7,577 nt of DNA from Deltaproteobacteria bacterium. GTDB taxonomy: Bacteria; Desulfobacterota; Desulfobacteria; Desulfobacterales; JAUVGT01. The DNA lies in NCBI GenBank assembly GCA_030593645.1, contig JAUVGT010000240.1:1-7577 (forward strand), given 5' to 3'. The notes under the pieces are model-generated. The model saw only the letters and a list, made by a program, of their open reading frames with translations. It had not been told where the DNA came from and did not search any database. This document shows, piece by piece, positions 1 through 7,200 of the stretch. Position 1 is the stretch's first letter, and the number at the start of each line of letters is the position of its first letter. The position numbers and the translations under genes were made by a program.

Positions 1-50
1 GCACTTTAGTCACTTTGTATTATTTCTTATGGCAGAGCCATTTATCTCTG

Positions 51-71
51 ACCTGGCCCAAAGGACCAAGT
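51..71 (-). other. Predicted RNA hairpin in the leader of the leftward transcript
   Basis: In minus-strand RNA the two halves (71-63 and 59-51) form a 9-base-pair stem closed by a UUU loop, with two G-U pairs. On the plus strand the same positions would give C-A mismatches, so the fold works only for the leftward transcript. It starts about 20 bases after the predicted start site of the promoter at 100-128. A second small palindrome, ATGGC-AGA-GCCAT at 29-41, follows. No T-run follows either stem, so these are not simple terminators. A leader or attenuator role is only a guess because the gene is outside the window. Confidence 0.35.
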
Positions 72-99
72 TTTATTTGATGAAATAAATACCCGGATA

Positions 100-128
100 A
101 ATATAGAAAATCGACCATATGGTGTCAA
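100..128 (-). promoter_or_regulatory. Sigma-70-type promoter reading leftward out of the window
   Basis: Read on the minus strand, the bases at 128-123 are TTGACA (a perfect -35 box) and those at 105-100 are TATATT (5 of 6 to TATAAT), separated by exactly 17 bases. Transcription would start near position 93 and leave the window at its left edge, so a leftward gene outside the window is expected. The -35/spacer/-10 match is seen directly; activity is inferred. No plus-strand gene uses this site. Confidence 0.55.
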
Positions 129-241
129 CCTAAAAGAGCCCGCCAAAGATAAAGAAAGATCGATGCGGTCTTGCCTTATCTTAGGAATTGTGACACTATT
201 TTAAAAATTTTTTCAAAAAATATTTCAGTAAAAGTGCCAAT

Positions 242-247
242 GAGGAG
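242..247 (+). promoter_or_regulatory. Strong ribosome binding site for the short frame at 253
   Basis: GAGGAG lies five bases before a GTG codon at 253, the best Shine-Dalgarno-like sequence on the plus strand of the left end. It is the main reason to treat the short frame at 253-387 as a translated or formerly translated gene. By contrast, the MltA/3D-like gene at 531 has no such site. Confidence 0.45.
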
Positions 248-252
248 AAAAT

Positions 253-387
253 GTGAGTAAACATGTAATGATGGAATATTGGAAAAAGGGATTTTCTGTT
301 TTTCCCGACATACAGGTATTCAGGACTTTTATTTTGTTATCTGATATTGATGGTCTCGTAAAAAGTCCGAATGTAACGGTTTCGTAA
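253..387 (+). CDS. Short open frame (44 codons) running into an inverted-repeat element
   Basis: A GTG start sits five bases after GAGGAG and opens a 44-codon frame beginning MSKHVMMEYWKKGF and ending at TAA 385-387. The last dozen or so codons lie inside the inverted-repeat element (344-504), so the natural C-terminus has probably been replaced. If the element is removed at the flanking ATAT copies (344-347 and 501-504), the frame would instead continue for five more codons and stop at TGA 521-523. That gives about 37 codons ending 7 bases before the ATG at 531, which would fit a small leader or coupled gene upstream of the MltA/3D-like gene. I recognise no family. It may be a real small protein, a truncated remnant or a chance frame; the ribosome site is its only strong support. 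Confidence 0.3.
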   Translation: MSKHVMMEYWKKGFSVFPDIQVFRTFILLSDIDGLVKSPNVTVS

Positions 388-504
388 AAAATTCAAATTC
401 AAGGCGTGCAAATTTCGTAATCATGAAGCGTACTTATAGTACGTTGAATGATTGCGAAATGCAGCACAACGCAGAAGTTGGACTTTTTACGGAACCGTCA
501 ATAT
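344..504. repeat. MITE-like inverted-repeat element without coding capacity
   Basis: The outer ends, 344-368 and 480-504, are inverted copies matching at 22 of 25 positions, with the shared core CCGTAAAAAGTCC/CTCGTAAAAAGTCC. A third, direct copy of the left end (AACGGTTTCGTAAAAAATTC) lies at 375-394 and matches the inverted right end at 16 of 20 positions. The interior is one long imperfect palindrome centred on 436. Short ATAT copies at 344-347 and 501-504 could be a target duplication, but they are also part of the inverted repeat, so the boundary is ambiguous (348-500 is the other reading). There is no room for a transposase, so any mobility would depend on an enzyme elsewhere. Palindromes of this type are, from memory, scattered through deltaproteobacterial genomes. 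Copy number cannot be judged from one window. Confidence 0.7.
413..459. repeat. Central long hairpin of the MITE-like element
   Basis: TTTCGTAATCAT (413-424) pairs with ATGATTGCGAAA (448-459) at 11 of 12 positions. Inside it CGTACT (429-434) pairs perfectly with AGTACG (438-443) around a TAT loop. Both stems share the same centre, 436, so the region can fold into a single hairpin of about 47 bases with a small internal bulge. It lies inside the outer inverted repeat and is presumably the structural core of the element. Confidence 0.7.
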
Positions 505-530
505 TCCGTGGTTCGTTTTCTGATACATAG

Positions 531-1679
531 ATGATGATAAAGTTATTCGTTACCATACCAGCCATATTTATCATTTGTTTTTGCGTCACCGGATTTACAT
601 CCGATCAAGACGAAATATTGATCGATGAGTTCGGCCGGACTGCCGGAACAATAGAAGTGAATAGATATTTTAAGCCATCCCTCGTTCAAGACATCGACAT
701 CCTGGTTAATCCGTATGCTGTTAGAGACCAGGCGGATGAAATACTCTCCTATTTTGAAAAACACGCGACAACGGACAATATCGCAGCAAAACCCGGAATT
801 CTCTCCAGACTCGGTGTAACCCTTTTAGATGTCGAATCCACATTAGATTTTATCAAACAGGCATTAGATGAGGATATTTCAAACGGCCGCAGATTAAGAA
901 TCAGGAATCCGGAATTCCTGGAAAAACACTTCCGAATGATACGCTGGTATCCATTTAACGGTAAAAAATCCAGGGATAAAATCAGAATCACCAAATACGC
1001 GATATTTACAATTAAGGGCCAAGGGACAAAAAGTCCGGTTTTTAAATATGCCCTTTACAGCCTGCCCCATGATGAGCTCAATTTATCTCCTGAAGAAATA
1101 AAAAAAACAGGCAAAAAACTGTCCAGGTTTAAGTATACAAAACAACAGGCTATTTCCGGTGTCTATGACAACGGCGGCGCCACGCCCCTGGTCTGGCTCA
1201 CTCGGAAGGGATTGGAAGAAGCATTACTGGAAGGTTCCATATGCGTGGCATTCCCCGATGGAACGAAAAAATACTATAATGTAAACCGCAACAATGGCAT
1301 TTCCTGGGATCCGGAAATCAAAAACCAATGGCATCAAAAACGCTACTGGTATTTTAAAGAAGTAAAACAGCCAAGGGGATACGGGATGTCAATAGATTCC
1401 CAGATTTCCATCTTCCCGTACGCGGCAATTGCGGGCGACGTTTACAACCTTGGTCTTGGGAAACTGATCGGAATGTCATACAAGACAGCCGGGGACGACA
1501 GAAAAAAAATGCGAATCGGTGTCCTTGCCGATACCGGCGGCGCATTCACTCCCAATCTTCATCAGCTCGATTTCTATGCCGGTATATTTATTGACCGCAA
1601 GGATTATGAAAACAAGATTAAAACATTGCCAAAATATGCTGAAGTATATCTGATGGTGCTAAAAAGAGATATACAGTAG
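531..1679 (+). CDS. Exported MltA/3D-domain-like protein, putative murein lytic transglycosylase
   Basis: This 382-residue protein starts with a hydrophobic stretch (about residues 3-22, after a Lys) typical of a signal peptide. The two Cys at 16 and 18 do not form a proper lipobox, so it is probably periplasmic. Residues 30-150 match nothing I know. Residues 234-257, with GSICVAFPDG and a later NNG, resemble the G-S-x-x-x-x-DG...NG stretch of the MltA insert domain. Residues 300-350 look like a 3D double-psi barrel: AGDVYNLG (Asp303), VLADTGGAF (Asp334) and LDFYAGIF (Asp347). These are three aspartates in the expected order, and in MltA the DxGGA Asp region is catalytic. The likely role is cleaving or binding murein glycan strands. 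An in-frame TAG directly precedes the ATG, which fixes the start at 531 or 534, and no Shine-Dalgarno is visible. The MITE-like element ends about 27 bases upstream. The gene converges on the aminotransferase gene with a 7-base gap. Transglycosylase activity is inferred; a non-catalytic barrel protein is possible. Confidence 0.6.
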   Translation: MMIKLFVTIPAIFIICFCVTGFTSDQDEILIDEFGRTAGTIEVNRYFKPSLVQDIDILVNPYAVRDQADEILSYFEKHATTDNIAAKPGILSRLGVTLLDVESTLDFIKQALDEDISNGRRLRIRNPEFLEKHFRMIRWYPFNGKKSRDKIRITKYAIFTIKGQGTKSPVFKYALYSLPHDELNLSPEEIKKTGKKLSRFKYTKQQAISGVYDNGGATPLVWLTRKGLEEALLEGSICVAFPDGTKKYYNVNRNNGISWDPEIKNQWHQKRYWYFKEVKQPRGYGMSIDSQISIFPYAAIAGDVYNLGLGKLIGMSYKTAGDDRKKMRIGVLADTGGAFTPNLHQLDFYAGIFIDRKDYENKIKTLPKYAEVYLMVLKRDIQ

Positions 1680-1686
1680 TATTTTC

Positions 1687-2823
1687 TTACGAACAAAACT
1701 CCTTTATTTTATCGACAACATAAACCTGCTGATCGTCTGTAAGTTCAGGATATACCGGCAGGGCTAGTGTGTGCCCGGCGGCCTGTTCGGATATGGGAAA
1801 ATCCCCTTTTTTGTAATTCAGATAGGCAAAACATTCCTGGAGATGAAGCGGCAGGGGGTAGTAGATTTCTGTTCCAATTTCCGCTTCCTGAAGAAATGTT
1901 CTTAGTTCATCCCTTTTTTCGGATACATTGATCACAAACTGGTTGTAGATGTGACGGTTTTCTTTTTCAACGGGCAGCTTAATTTCATCAAGGCCCACGC
2001 CTGTGAAAAGGGAAACATATTTTTTCGCGTTCTCCTGGCGGCCTTTGGTCCAGCTGTCGAGATGTTTCAGCTTAACAGAGACAATCCCCGCCTGGAGGGC
2101 ATCGAGTCTGAAATTCCCGCCAATGACCTTATGGTAATACTTTGGAGATGATCCATGCGCGCGTAAAACCTTTAATTTGGTGTAAAGGTCTTCAGAGTTA
2201 GTGGTAACCATACCACCGTCCCCAAAGGCACCCAGATTCTTTGAGGGAAAAAAGGAAAAACATCCCAAATCACCCATTGTCCCCGCGCGCCTTCCTCCAT
2301 ATTCAGAACCAATGGCCTGCGCGGCGTCTTCGATTACGATCAAATTATATTTTTCCGCTGTATTCAGAATCGGGTCCATATCCGCGCACTGCCCGTAAAG
2401 GTGAACCGGTATGACAGCCTTGAGCTTTTTGAGTTCATGATCAGACATGGCTTCGATTGCCCGGTTGATCCCTTCCGGAGAGATGTTATATGTGTCCGGA
2501 TCTATGTCAACAAACACCGGACGCGCGCCCACGCGTGAAAGCGATCCGGCTGTCGCAAAAAAAGTATAGGGTGTTGTCAGAACCAGATCTCCCTCTGTGA
2601 TATCCGCGGCCATTAAAGATACAAGCAGGGCATCTGAACCGGAGGATACACCAACTGCGTATTTTGCGTTGCTGTATTCCGCGATTTCGTTTTCAAGGGC
2701 AACAACCTTTGGTCCGAGTATGAAATACTGGCTATCATAAACTTCATGTGTAATTTCTAAAATCTCTTCCCTGATGGTATTGTACTGGCTTTTTAAATCA
2801 AGTAACGGTACCTTCATATTCAC
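1687..2823 (-). CDS. DegT/DnrJ/EryC1/StrS family PLP-dependent sugar aminotransferase
   Basis: This is a full-length (378-residue) nucleotide-sugar aminotransferase that would move an amino group, usually from glutamate, to a keto-sugar nucleotide with pyridoxal phosphate as cofactor. Visible family marks are PLLDLKSQY near the N-terminus, the phosphate-binding SSGSDA (60-65), HLYGQ (141-145), EDAAQA (165-170, with Asp166 facing the PLP ring nitrogen), FFPSKNLGAFGDGG (191-204, with Lys195 as the Schiff-base lysine) and GGNFRLDALQA (235-245). The sequence style is close to WbpE-like and related enzymes making amino sugars for O-antigen or capsule, but the exact substrate cannot be read from sequence. 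It lies 58 bases downstream of manC on the same strand, consistent with a surface-polysaccharide operon. The start could be GTG at 2823 (4 bases after AAGGAG) or ATG at 2817 (10 bases after); the two differ by only two residues. The 3' end meets the convergent gene at 1679 with a 7-base gap. Confidence 0.93.
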   Translation of the reverse strand: MNMKVPLLDLKSQYNTIREEILEITHEVYDSQYFILGPKVVALENEIAEYSNAKYAVGVSSGSDALLVSLMAADITEGDLVLTTPYTFFATAGSLSRVGARPVFVDIDPDTYNISPEGINRAIEAMSDHELKKLKAVIPVHLYGQCADMDPILNTAEKYNLIVIEDAAQAIGSEYGGRRAGTMGDLGCFSFFPSKNLGAFGDGGMVTTNSEDLYTKLKVLRAHGSSPKYYHKVIGGNFRLDALQAGIVSVKLKHLDSWTKGRQENAKKYVSLFTGVGLDEIKLPVEKENRHIYNQFVINVSEKRDELRTFLQEAEIGTEIYYPLPLHLQECFAYLNYKKGDFPISEQAAGHTLALPVYPELTDDQQVYVVDKIKEFCS

Positions 2824-2827
2824 TATT

Positions 2828-2833
2828 CTCCTT
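2828..2833 (-). promoter_or_regulatory. Ribosome binding site of the aminotransferase gene
   Basis: On the minus strand AAGGAG precedes GTG (2823) by 4 bases and ATG (2817) by 10 bases. Both spacings are at the edge of the normal range, so the start choice stays open. The site shows that the aminotransferase is translated from its own initiation region and is not coupled directly to manC. Confidence 0.7.
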
Positions 2834-2848
2834 TATACATAAGTATTT

Positions 2849-2882
2849 AGAAGTGGCCGTAAAACCACTTCTTTTTTTTTTT
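2849..2882 (+). terminator. Intrinsic terminator-like hairpin with T-run, oriented on the plus strand
   Basis: AGAAGTGG (2849-2856) and CCACTTCT (2865-2872) form an 8-base-pair stem with an 8-base loop, followed by an almost pure T-run (2872-2882) ending at the manC stop codon. The T-run follows the stem only on the plus strand; read leftward, the A-run precedes the hairpin and none follows. It would therefore stop rightward transcription entering manC antisense, for example read-through from the convergent gene ending at 1679. In the leftward dnaE-manC-aminotransferase mRNA the hairpin would sit in the 58-base spacer and could affect stability or processing, but should not terminate. Confidence 0.55.
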
Positions 2883-4237
2883 CATTTTGTCTTTATCAAA
2901 ATTACCCTGGAGGGACTATCTATTATGTTCTTAATCCTCAGATTACTGCTTTTTTGTAAAACAGCCGATTCACCGGCGTTATAAGACTTTGAGCCATCAA
3001 CCGTATTTATTTCAACGGTTCCTTCGACCACTGTCAAATGTATTGAACCAGTTGTTTCGATCTCTTCCCGGCAGGTCGCTCCTGTATATAATAATAACCT
3101 CTCAATATTATATCCTTTCCGGCTTTCAAGCGTTGTTTTACTTCCCCAGGGAAAGAATATGGTCCGGTGCTGATGATATTCCTTTCTGTGCTTTTCTTTA
3201 AGTTTAGAAACAATCAACTTAACATCGCGGCTGTGATCAATGTCGGAAACAAATATTGAATCAGGTGTTTCCACCACCACAGTATTATCTATATTGTTCA
3301 CAGCGACCAACCGGTCATGCCCCATGATAAAACAGTCGTGAGTATTGTTTGTGATCACATCACCTTCCAGAACATTATTGTTTTCATCCTTTGGCAAAAA
3401 CTCATACAGCGATTTCCATGATCCGATATCGCTCCATCCGAAATCTGACGGAAGTACGGCACCCTTTTCGGTTTTTTCCATAATCGCGTAATCGAACGAT
3501 ATGTTCAAGAGCTTCTCATAGTCTTCTTTAGAAATATCTCTTTCTGTGCTTACAAGCTTTTCCATCTGAACAAGAAGATCCGGATGAAAACATCTAAATT
3601 CTTCCAGTATAACCGACGCCCTGAAAGCAAACATTCCGCTGTTCCAAAAGAAATTACCGGCTTTGAGGTATTCCCGGGCTGTCTTCATATCCGGTTTTTC
3701 CACAAACCGCTTCGCGGTCATGGCCGTATCTCCAACGTTGTTTCCACCTTCAATATATCCATAACCGGTTTCCGGATAACCGGGTTTTATCCCGAAAGTC
3801 ACAATATGGCCGTCAGCCGCGAGTTGGATGGCGACATTCAGCCGACCATGAAATTCTTTGATATCATTGATCACATGGTCAGCAGGAAAAATGCACAGCA
3901 CAGCATCCTTTTCAGATTTCAATATATTCAATACGGCCAGCAGGATGGCCGGAGCGGTATTCCGACCGCAGGGTTCACATATAATCTTATTTTCCGGTGA
4001 TAGTCCGATTTCTTCGATATGCCTTGCGATTTCATGTAAGTGTTCTATCCCGCAGACAATTCGTATGTTTTCCCGGATCAATAATGGATCAAGTCTTTTG
4101 ATTGTCGCCTGGATCAGAGAATCCTCCCCAATAAATTTAACAAGCTGTTTGGGGTACAATTCTCTTGAGACGGGCCACAACCGGGAACCCGTACCCCCGG
4201 CAAGCAGGATAGGATAGACCATATGATGATTATCCAT
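2882..4237 (-). CDS. manC: Mannose-1-phosphate guanylyltransferase (GDP-mannose pyrophosphorylase) with degenerate isomerase domain
   Basis: This 451-residue protein has the two-domain layout of type II mannose-6-phosphate isomerase/GDP-mannose pyrophosphorylases. The N-terminal nucleotidyltransferase is intact: GGTGSRLWP (14-22) with Arg19, PKQ (29-31), EPCGRNTAPA (88-97), FPADH (117-121), TGYGYIE (157-163), FVEKPD (178-183), FFWNSGMF (196-203) and DFGWSDIGSW (265-274). It joins mannose-1-phosphate and GTP to GDP-mannose in the cytoplasm, feeding mannose-, fucose-, rhamnose- or perosamine-type surface sugars. The C-terminal cupin (about 360-446, starting at PWGS) aligns without gaps to the family. 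However, the usual QMHxHRxEHW metal-binding motif falls on EIETTGSIHL (392-401), keeping only one His, so isomerase activity is doubtful. The ATG at 4237 overlaps the end of dnaE by 8 bases; AAGGG at 4253-4249 precedes it by 11 bases. Met6 (4222) is an alternative start nearer the conserved core but lacks a ribosome site. Confidence 0.93.
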   Translation of the reverse strand: MDNHHMVYPILLAGGTGSRLWPVSRELYPKQLVKFIGEDSLIQATIKRLDPLLIRENIRIVCGIEHLHEIARHIEEIGLSPENKIICEPCGRNTAPAILLAVLNILKSEKDAVLCIFPADHVINDIKEFHGRLNVAIQLAADGHIVTFGIKPGYPETGYGYIEGGNNVGDTAMTAKRFVEKPDMKTAREYLKAGNFFWNSGMFAFRASVILEEFRCFHPDLLVQMEKLVSTERDISKEDYEKLLNISFDYAIMEKTEKGAVLPSDFGWSDIGSWKSLYEFLPKDENNNVLEGDVITNNTHDCFIMGHDRLVAVNNIDNTVVVETPDSIFVSDIDHSRDVKLIVSKLKEKHRKEYHQHRTIFFPWGSKTTLESRKGYNIERLLLYTGATCREEIETTGSIHLTVVEGTVEINTVDGSKSYNAGESAVLQKSSNLRIKNIIDSPSRVILIKTK

Positions 4238-7200
4238 GATTCATATATCCCTTTTTTCCATTTCCCTTGTAACTGTTGTTGCCGGGAGCGGGTATCGCCG
4301 GCATACATGTGGTTTCAACGGCCTTATACCCCAGGTATCTGTTGACCTCATTTGTCAGTAGAGTGCCCGCACTCAATTTATAGGAATCCGGAAGTTCGAT
4401 GACTGTTTCAGTTTTTTCCGATTCCTTTAAGTGGAGGTATGCCCGGCACTGGCCCGGAAACCGTTTTAAAATATCCTTGAGCTCTACAAGGGATTGCTTC
4501 TCCAGACGATCCATCTCCAGGACTACATGAATGCTCGCTGTCCATGTTTCCTCGGCTTTGTTCATGGGAATGAGGGTTTCCGCCAGGATCTTAGCTGATT
4601 TTTCGTCCCTCTGTAACCGTCCCTGAACAAGAACAGGATTGTCTTCAAAAAGCTGATCATTCACGGACGCGTAGACGGAAGAAAAGATAACGGTTTCCAC
4701 AGAACCCTGCATGTCCTCAATGGTCGCAAAAGCCATCAAATCGCCCCTTTTCGTCTTGATCACCTTTGTACTGGTCACTATTCCACCGATCCTGACTGTA
4801 CTGCCGTCCTGTACTTCTAAAATCGAATCCGCGTTCGTGTTTGTGAATTTGTTTAATACGTCTTCAAAGCGGTTCAGAGGATGCCCTGAAATATAGAACC
4901 CGAGTGATTCCTTTTCAAAGGTAAGGAGCTGTTTTTCATCCCATTCCTGTATGTCGGGCATGACAGGCGGATTGATCATCTGTTTATTCTCTCCCAAATC
5001 AAACAAGCTCATCTGCGGATCATTTTTTTCTTTCTGGACCCTCTGGCCATAATCGATCGCATCCTCGAGTGCAGCAAGCATCTGTGAACGTCTCGCGCCC
5101 GTGAAACTGAAAGCCCCGCATTTAATCAGGCTTTCAATCACGCGTTTATTAACTTTTTTTAAATCAACATGTTCACAAAAATCAAACAGAGAAATACATT
5201 TATATTCTTTCCGTGCCTCGATAATTGATTCGATCGCGGCTTCACCCACGTTCTTCACCGCCACGAGTCCAAACCTGATTTTTGATCCGCTAACCTCAAA
5301 AACCTTTTCACTTTCAAGGATGTCGGGCGGCAGCACCTCGATTCCGTGACTGCGGCATTCTGAAATATATTTTACAACACCGTCCGTGGAATTCATCTCA
5401 CTTGTGAGTAATGATGCCATGAATTCCACAGGATAGTGGGCTTTTAAATACGCTGTCTGGTAAGCAATCAGCGCATAGGCGGCACTGTGGGATTTATTAA
5501 AACCATATCCGCCGAACTTCTCAATCAGGGCAAATATCATTTTGGCCTTGTCAGCCGGGATACCGTTATCTGTGGCGCCATTTATAAATCGTTCACGGTG
5601 TCTTTCTAAAATCTCCACGATTTTCTTACCCATGGCTTTTCTCAGGTCATCGGCTTCGGCCATTGAATAATTGGCCAGTACACTACCGATCTTCATGACC
5701 TGTTCCTGGTAAACGATCACTCCATATGTTTCCTTTAACACAGACTCGAGTTGGGGTACCAGGTATTCAACTTTTTTTCGGCCGTGCTTTCTGTCGACAT
5801 AATCATCGATCATGCCGCTTTCCATGGGACCCGGCCGATAAAGAGCCACAAGAGCAATAATATCATCAAAACATTCGGGCTTTAACCGAACCAGGAGATC
5901 TTTCATGCCCGAACTTTCAAGCTGGAATACCCCTGTCGTATCACCGGCTGACAAAAGCCGGTATGTATCGGCATCATCCATATCAAGATCGCCCAGATCA
6001 AGCGGTACCTTTCCCTGTTTTTTAATCAGGTTGAGGGCACTGTCAATCACAGTCAGGTTCCGTAAACCCAGGAAATCGAATTTAACCAGGCCGATCTTTT
6101 CGACAATTTTCATGTCGAACTGGGTCACCACCTCCCCTTTTTTACCTTTGTACAGCGGCAGATAATCCACAAGCGGCTTGTCCGCGATCACAACCCCGGC
6201 GGCATGCGTTGAAGCATGCCGGGGAAGTCCCTCCAGAACACGGCATATACTTATCAGATTCGCGATAGCGGGTTTCTGATTAACAAGATCGGCCAGCCTG
6301 GGCTCCTCTGCCAGGGCACCATCCAGGCTGATGTTCAGGACATCCGGAACCATTTTCGCGATGGCATCCACTTCCTGAAGCGGGATATCAAGAGCGCGGC
6401 CGACATCACGAATCACGGCCCTGGTTTTTAATTTTCCAAAGGTGATAATCTGCGCAACATATTCACCCCCGCCATATTTTCCAACAACATAATTATAGAC
6501 TTCTTCCCGGCCGTTTATGCAGAAATCGACATCAATATCAGGCATACTCTTTCGGGCCGGATTGAGAAAACGTTCAAAAATGAGCCCATACTTGATCGGA
6601 TCAAGATCAGTAATCCCCAGGGAATAGGCCACCAGGCTTCCGGCCGCGGACCCTCTCCCCGGTCCAACGGGTACATTATGCTCTTTGGCATAGTTAATAA
6701 AATCAGCGACGATTAAAAAATAGCCGGGAAACCCCATATCATTGATAACCGAAATCTCATATTCCAGGCGTTCATGATATACCTTTTGATCAACTTTTGG
6801 ATTATTTTTCTGAATACGATTAAATATGCGCTCAAATCCTTTCCGGGTCTTTTCCTTGAAAAGATCTGCCTGGGTCTGTCCCTTTGGTGCGTCAAACCTG
6901 GGAAAATGGTAGGTTTTGAAATCAAATTCGATGCTGCACCTTTCAGCGATATCGACAGTGTTTTGCAATGCCCCGGGATAATCCTTAAAAGAAGCGTACA
7001 TCTCCTGCCTCGATTTAAAGTATAACTGGTCGGTGCTGAATTTCAAACGCCCGGGTTCATTGACTGTTTTGCCGGTCTGGATACACAGCAGGACATCATG
7101 GGCCTTGACATCGTCCTTATCCAGGTAATGGCAGTCGTTGCTGGCAATAAGCGGAATCGACAGTCTCCGGCTCATATCAAGCAGGGTTTCATTAACTTTG

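Noticed and set aside
203..225. A/T palindrome (10 of 11 pairs with a one-base centre) as a terminator
   Set aside because: It has no GC stem and no adequate loop, and is not followed by a T-run; it is more likely simple AT-rich intergenic sequence.
1..237. GCACTTT at 1-7 and its inverted copy AAAGTGC at 231-237 as ends of another element
   Set aside because: Only seven bases match, with nothing element-like between them; chance is sufficient explanation.
478..505. Possible outward promoter in the right end of the element (TTGGAC, 16 bases, AATATT)
   Set aside because: Only 3 of 6 and 4 of 6 matches to the -35 and -10 consensus, which is too weak to annotate.
576..590. Lipoprotein signal in the protein starting at 531 (Cys16 or Cys18)
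   Set aside because: The residues before each Cys (FII and CF) do not fit the [LVI][ASTVI][GAS]C lipobox, so a standard secretory signal is preferred.
2849..2872. The hairpin as a leftward terminator between manC and the aminotransferase gene
   Set aside because: On the minus strand the A-run precedes the stem and no T-run follows it, so it does not fit an intrinsic terminator in that direction.
3584..4217. Overlapping plus-strand open frames of 138 and 119 codons antisense to manC
   Set aside because: They lie wholly within the intact, well-conserved manC frame, have no ribosome site and show no recognisable domain; they are shadows of the real gene.
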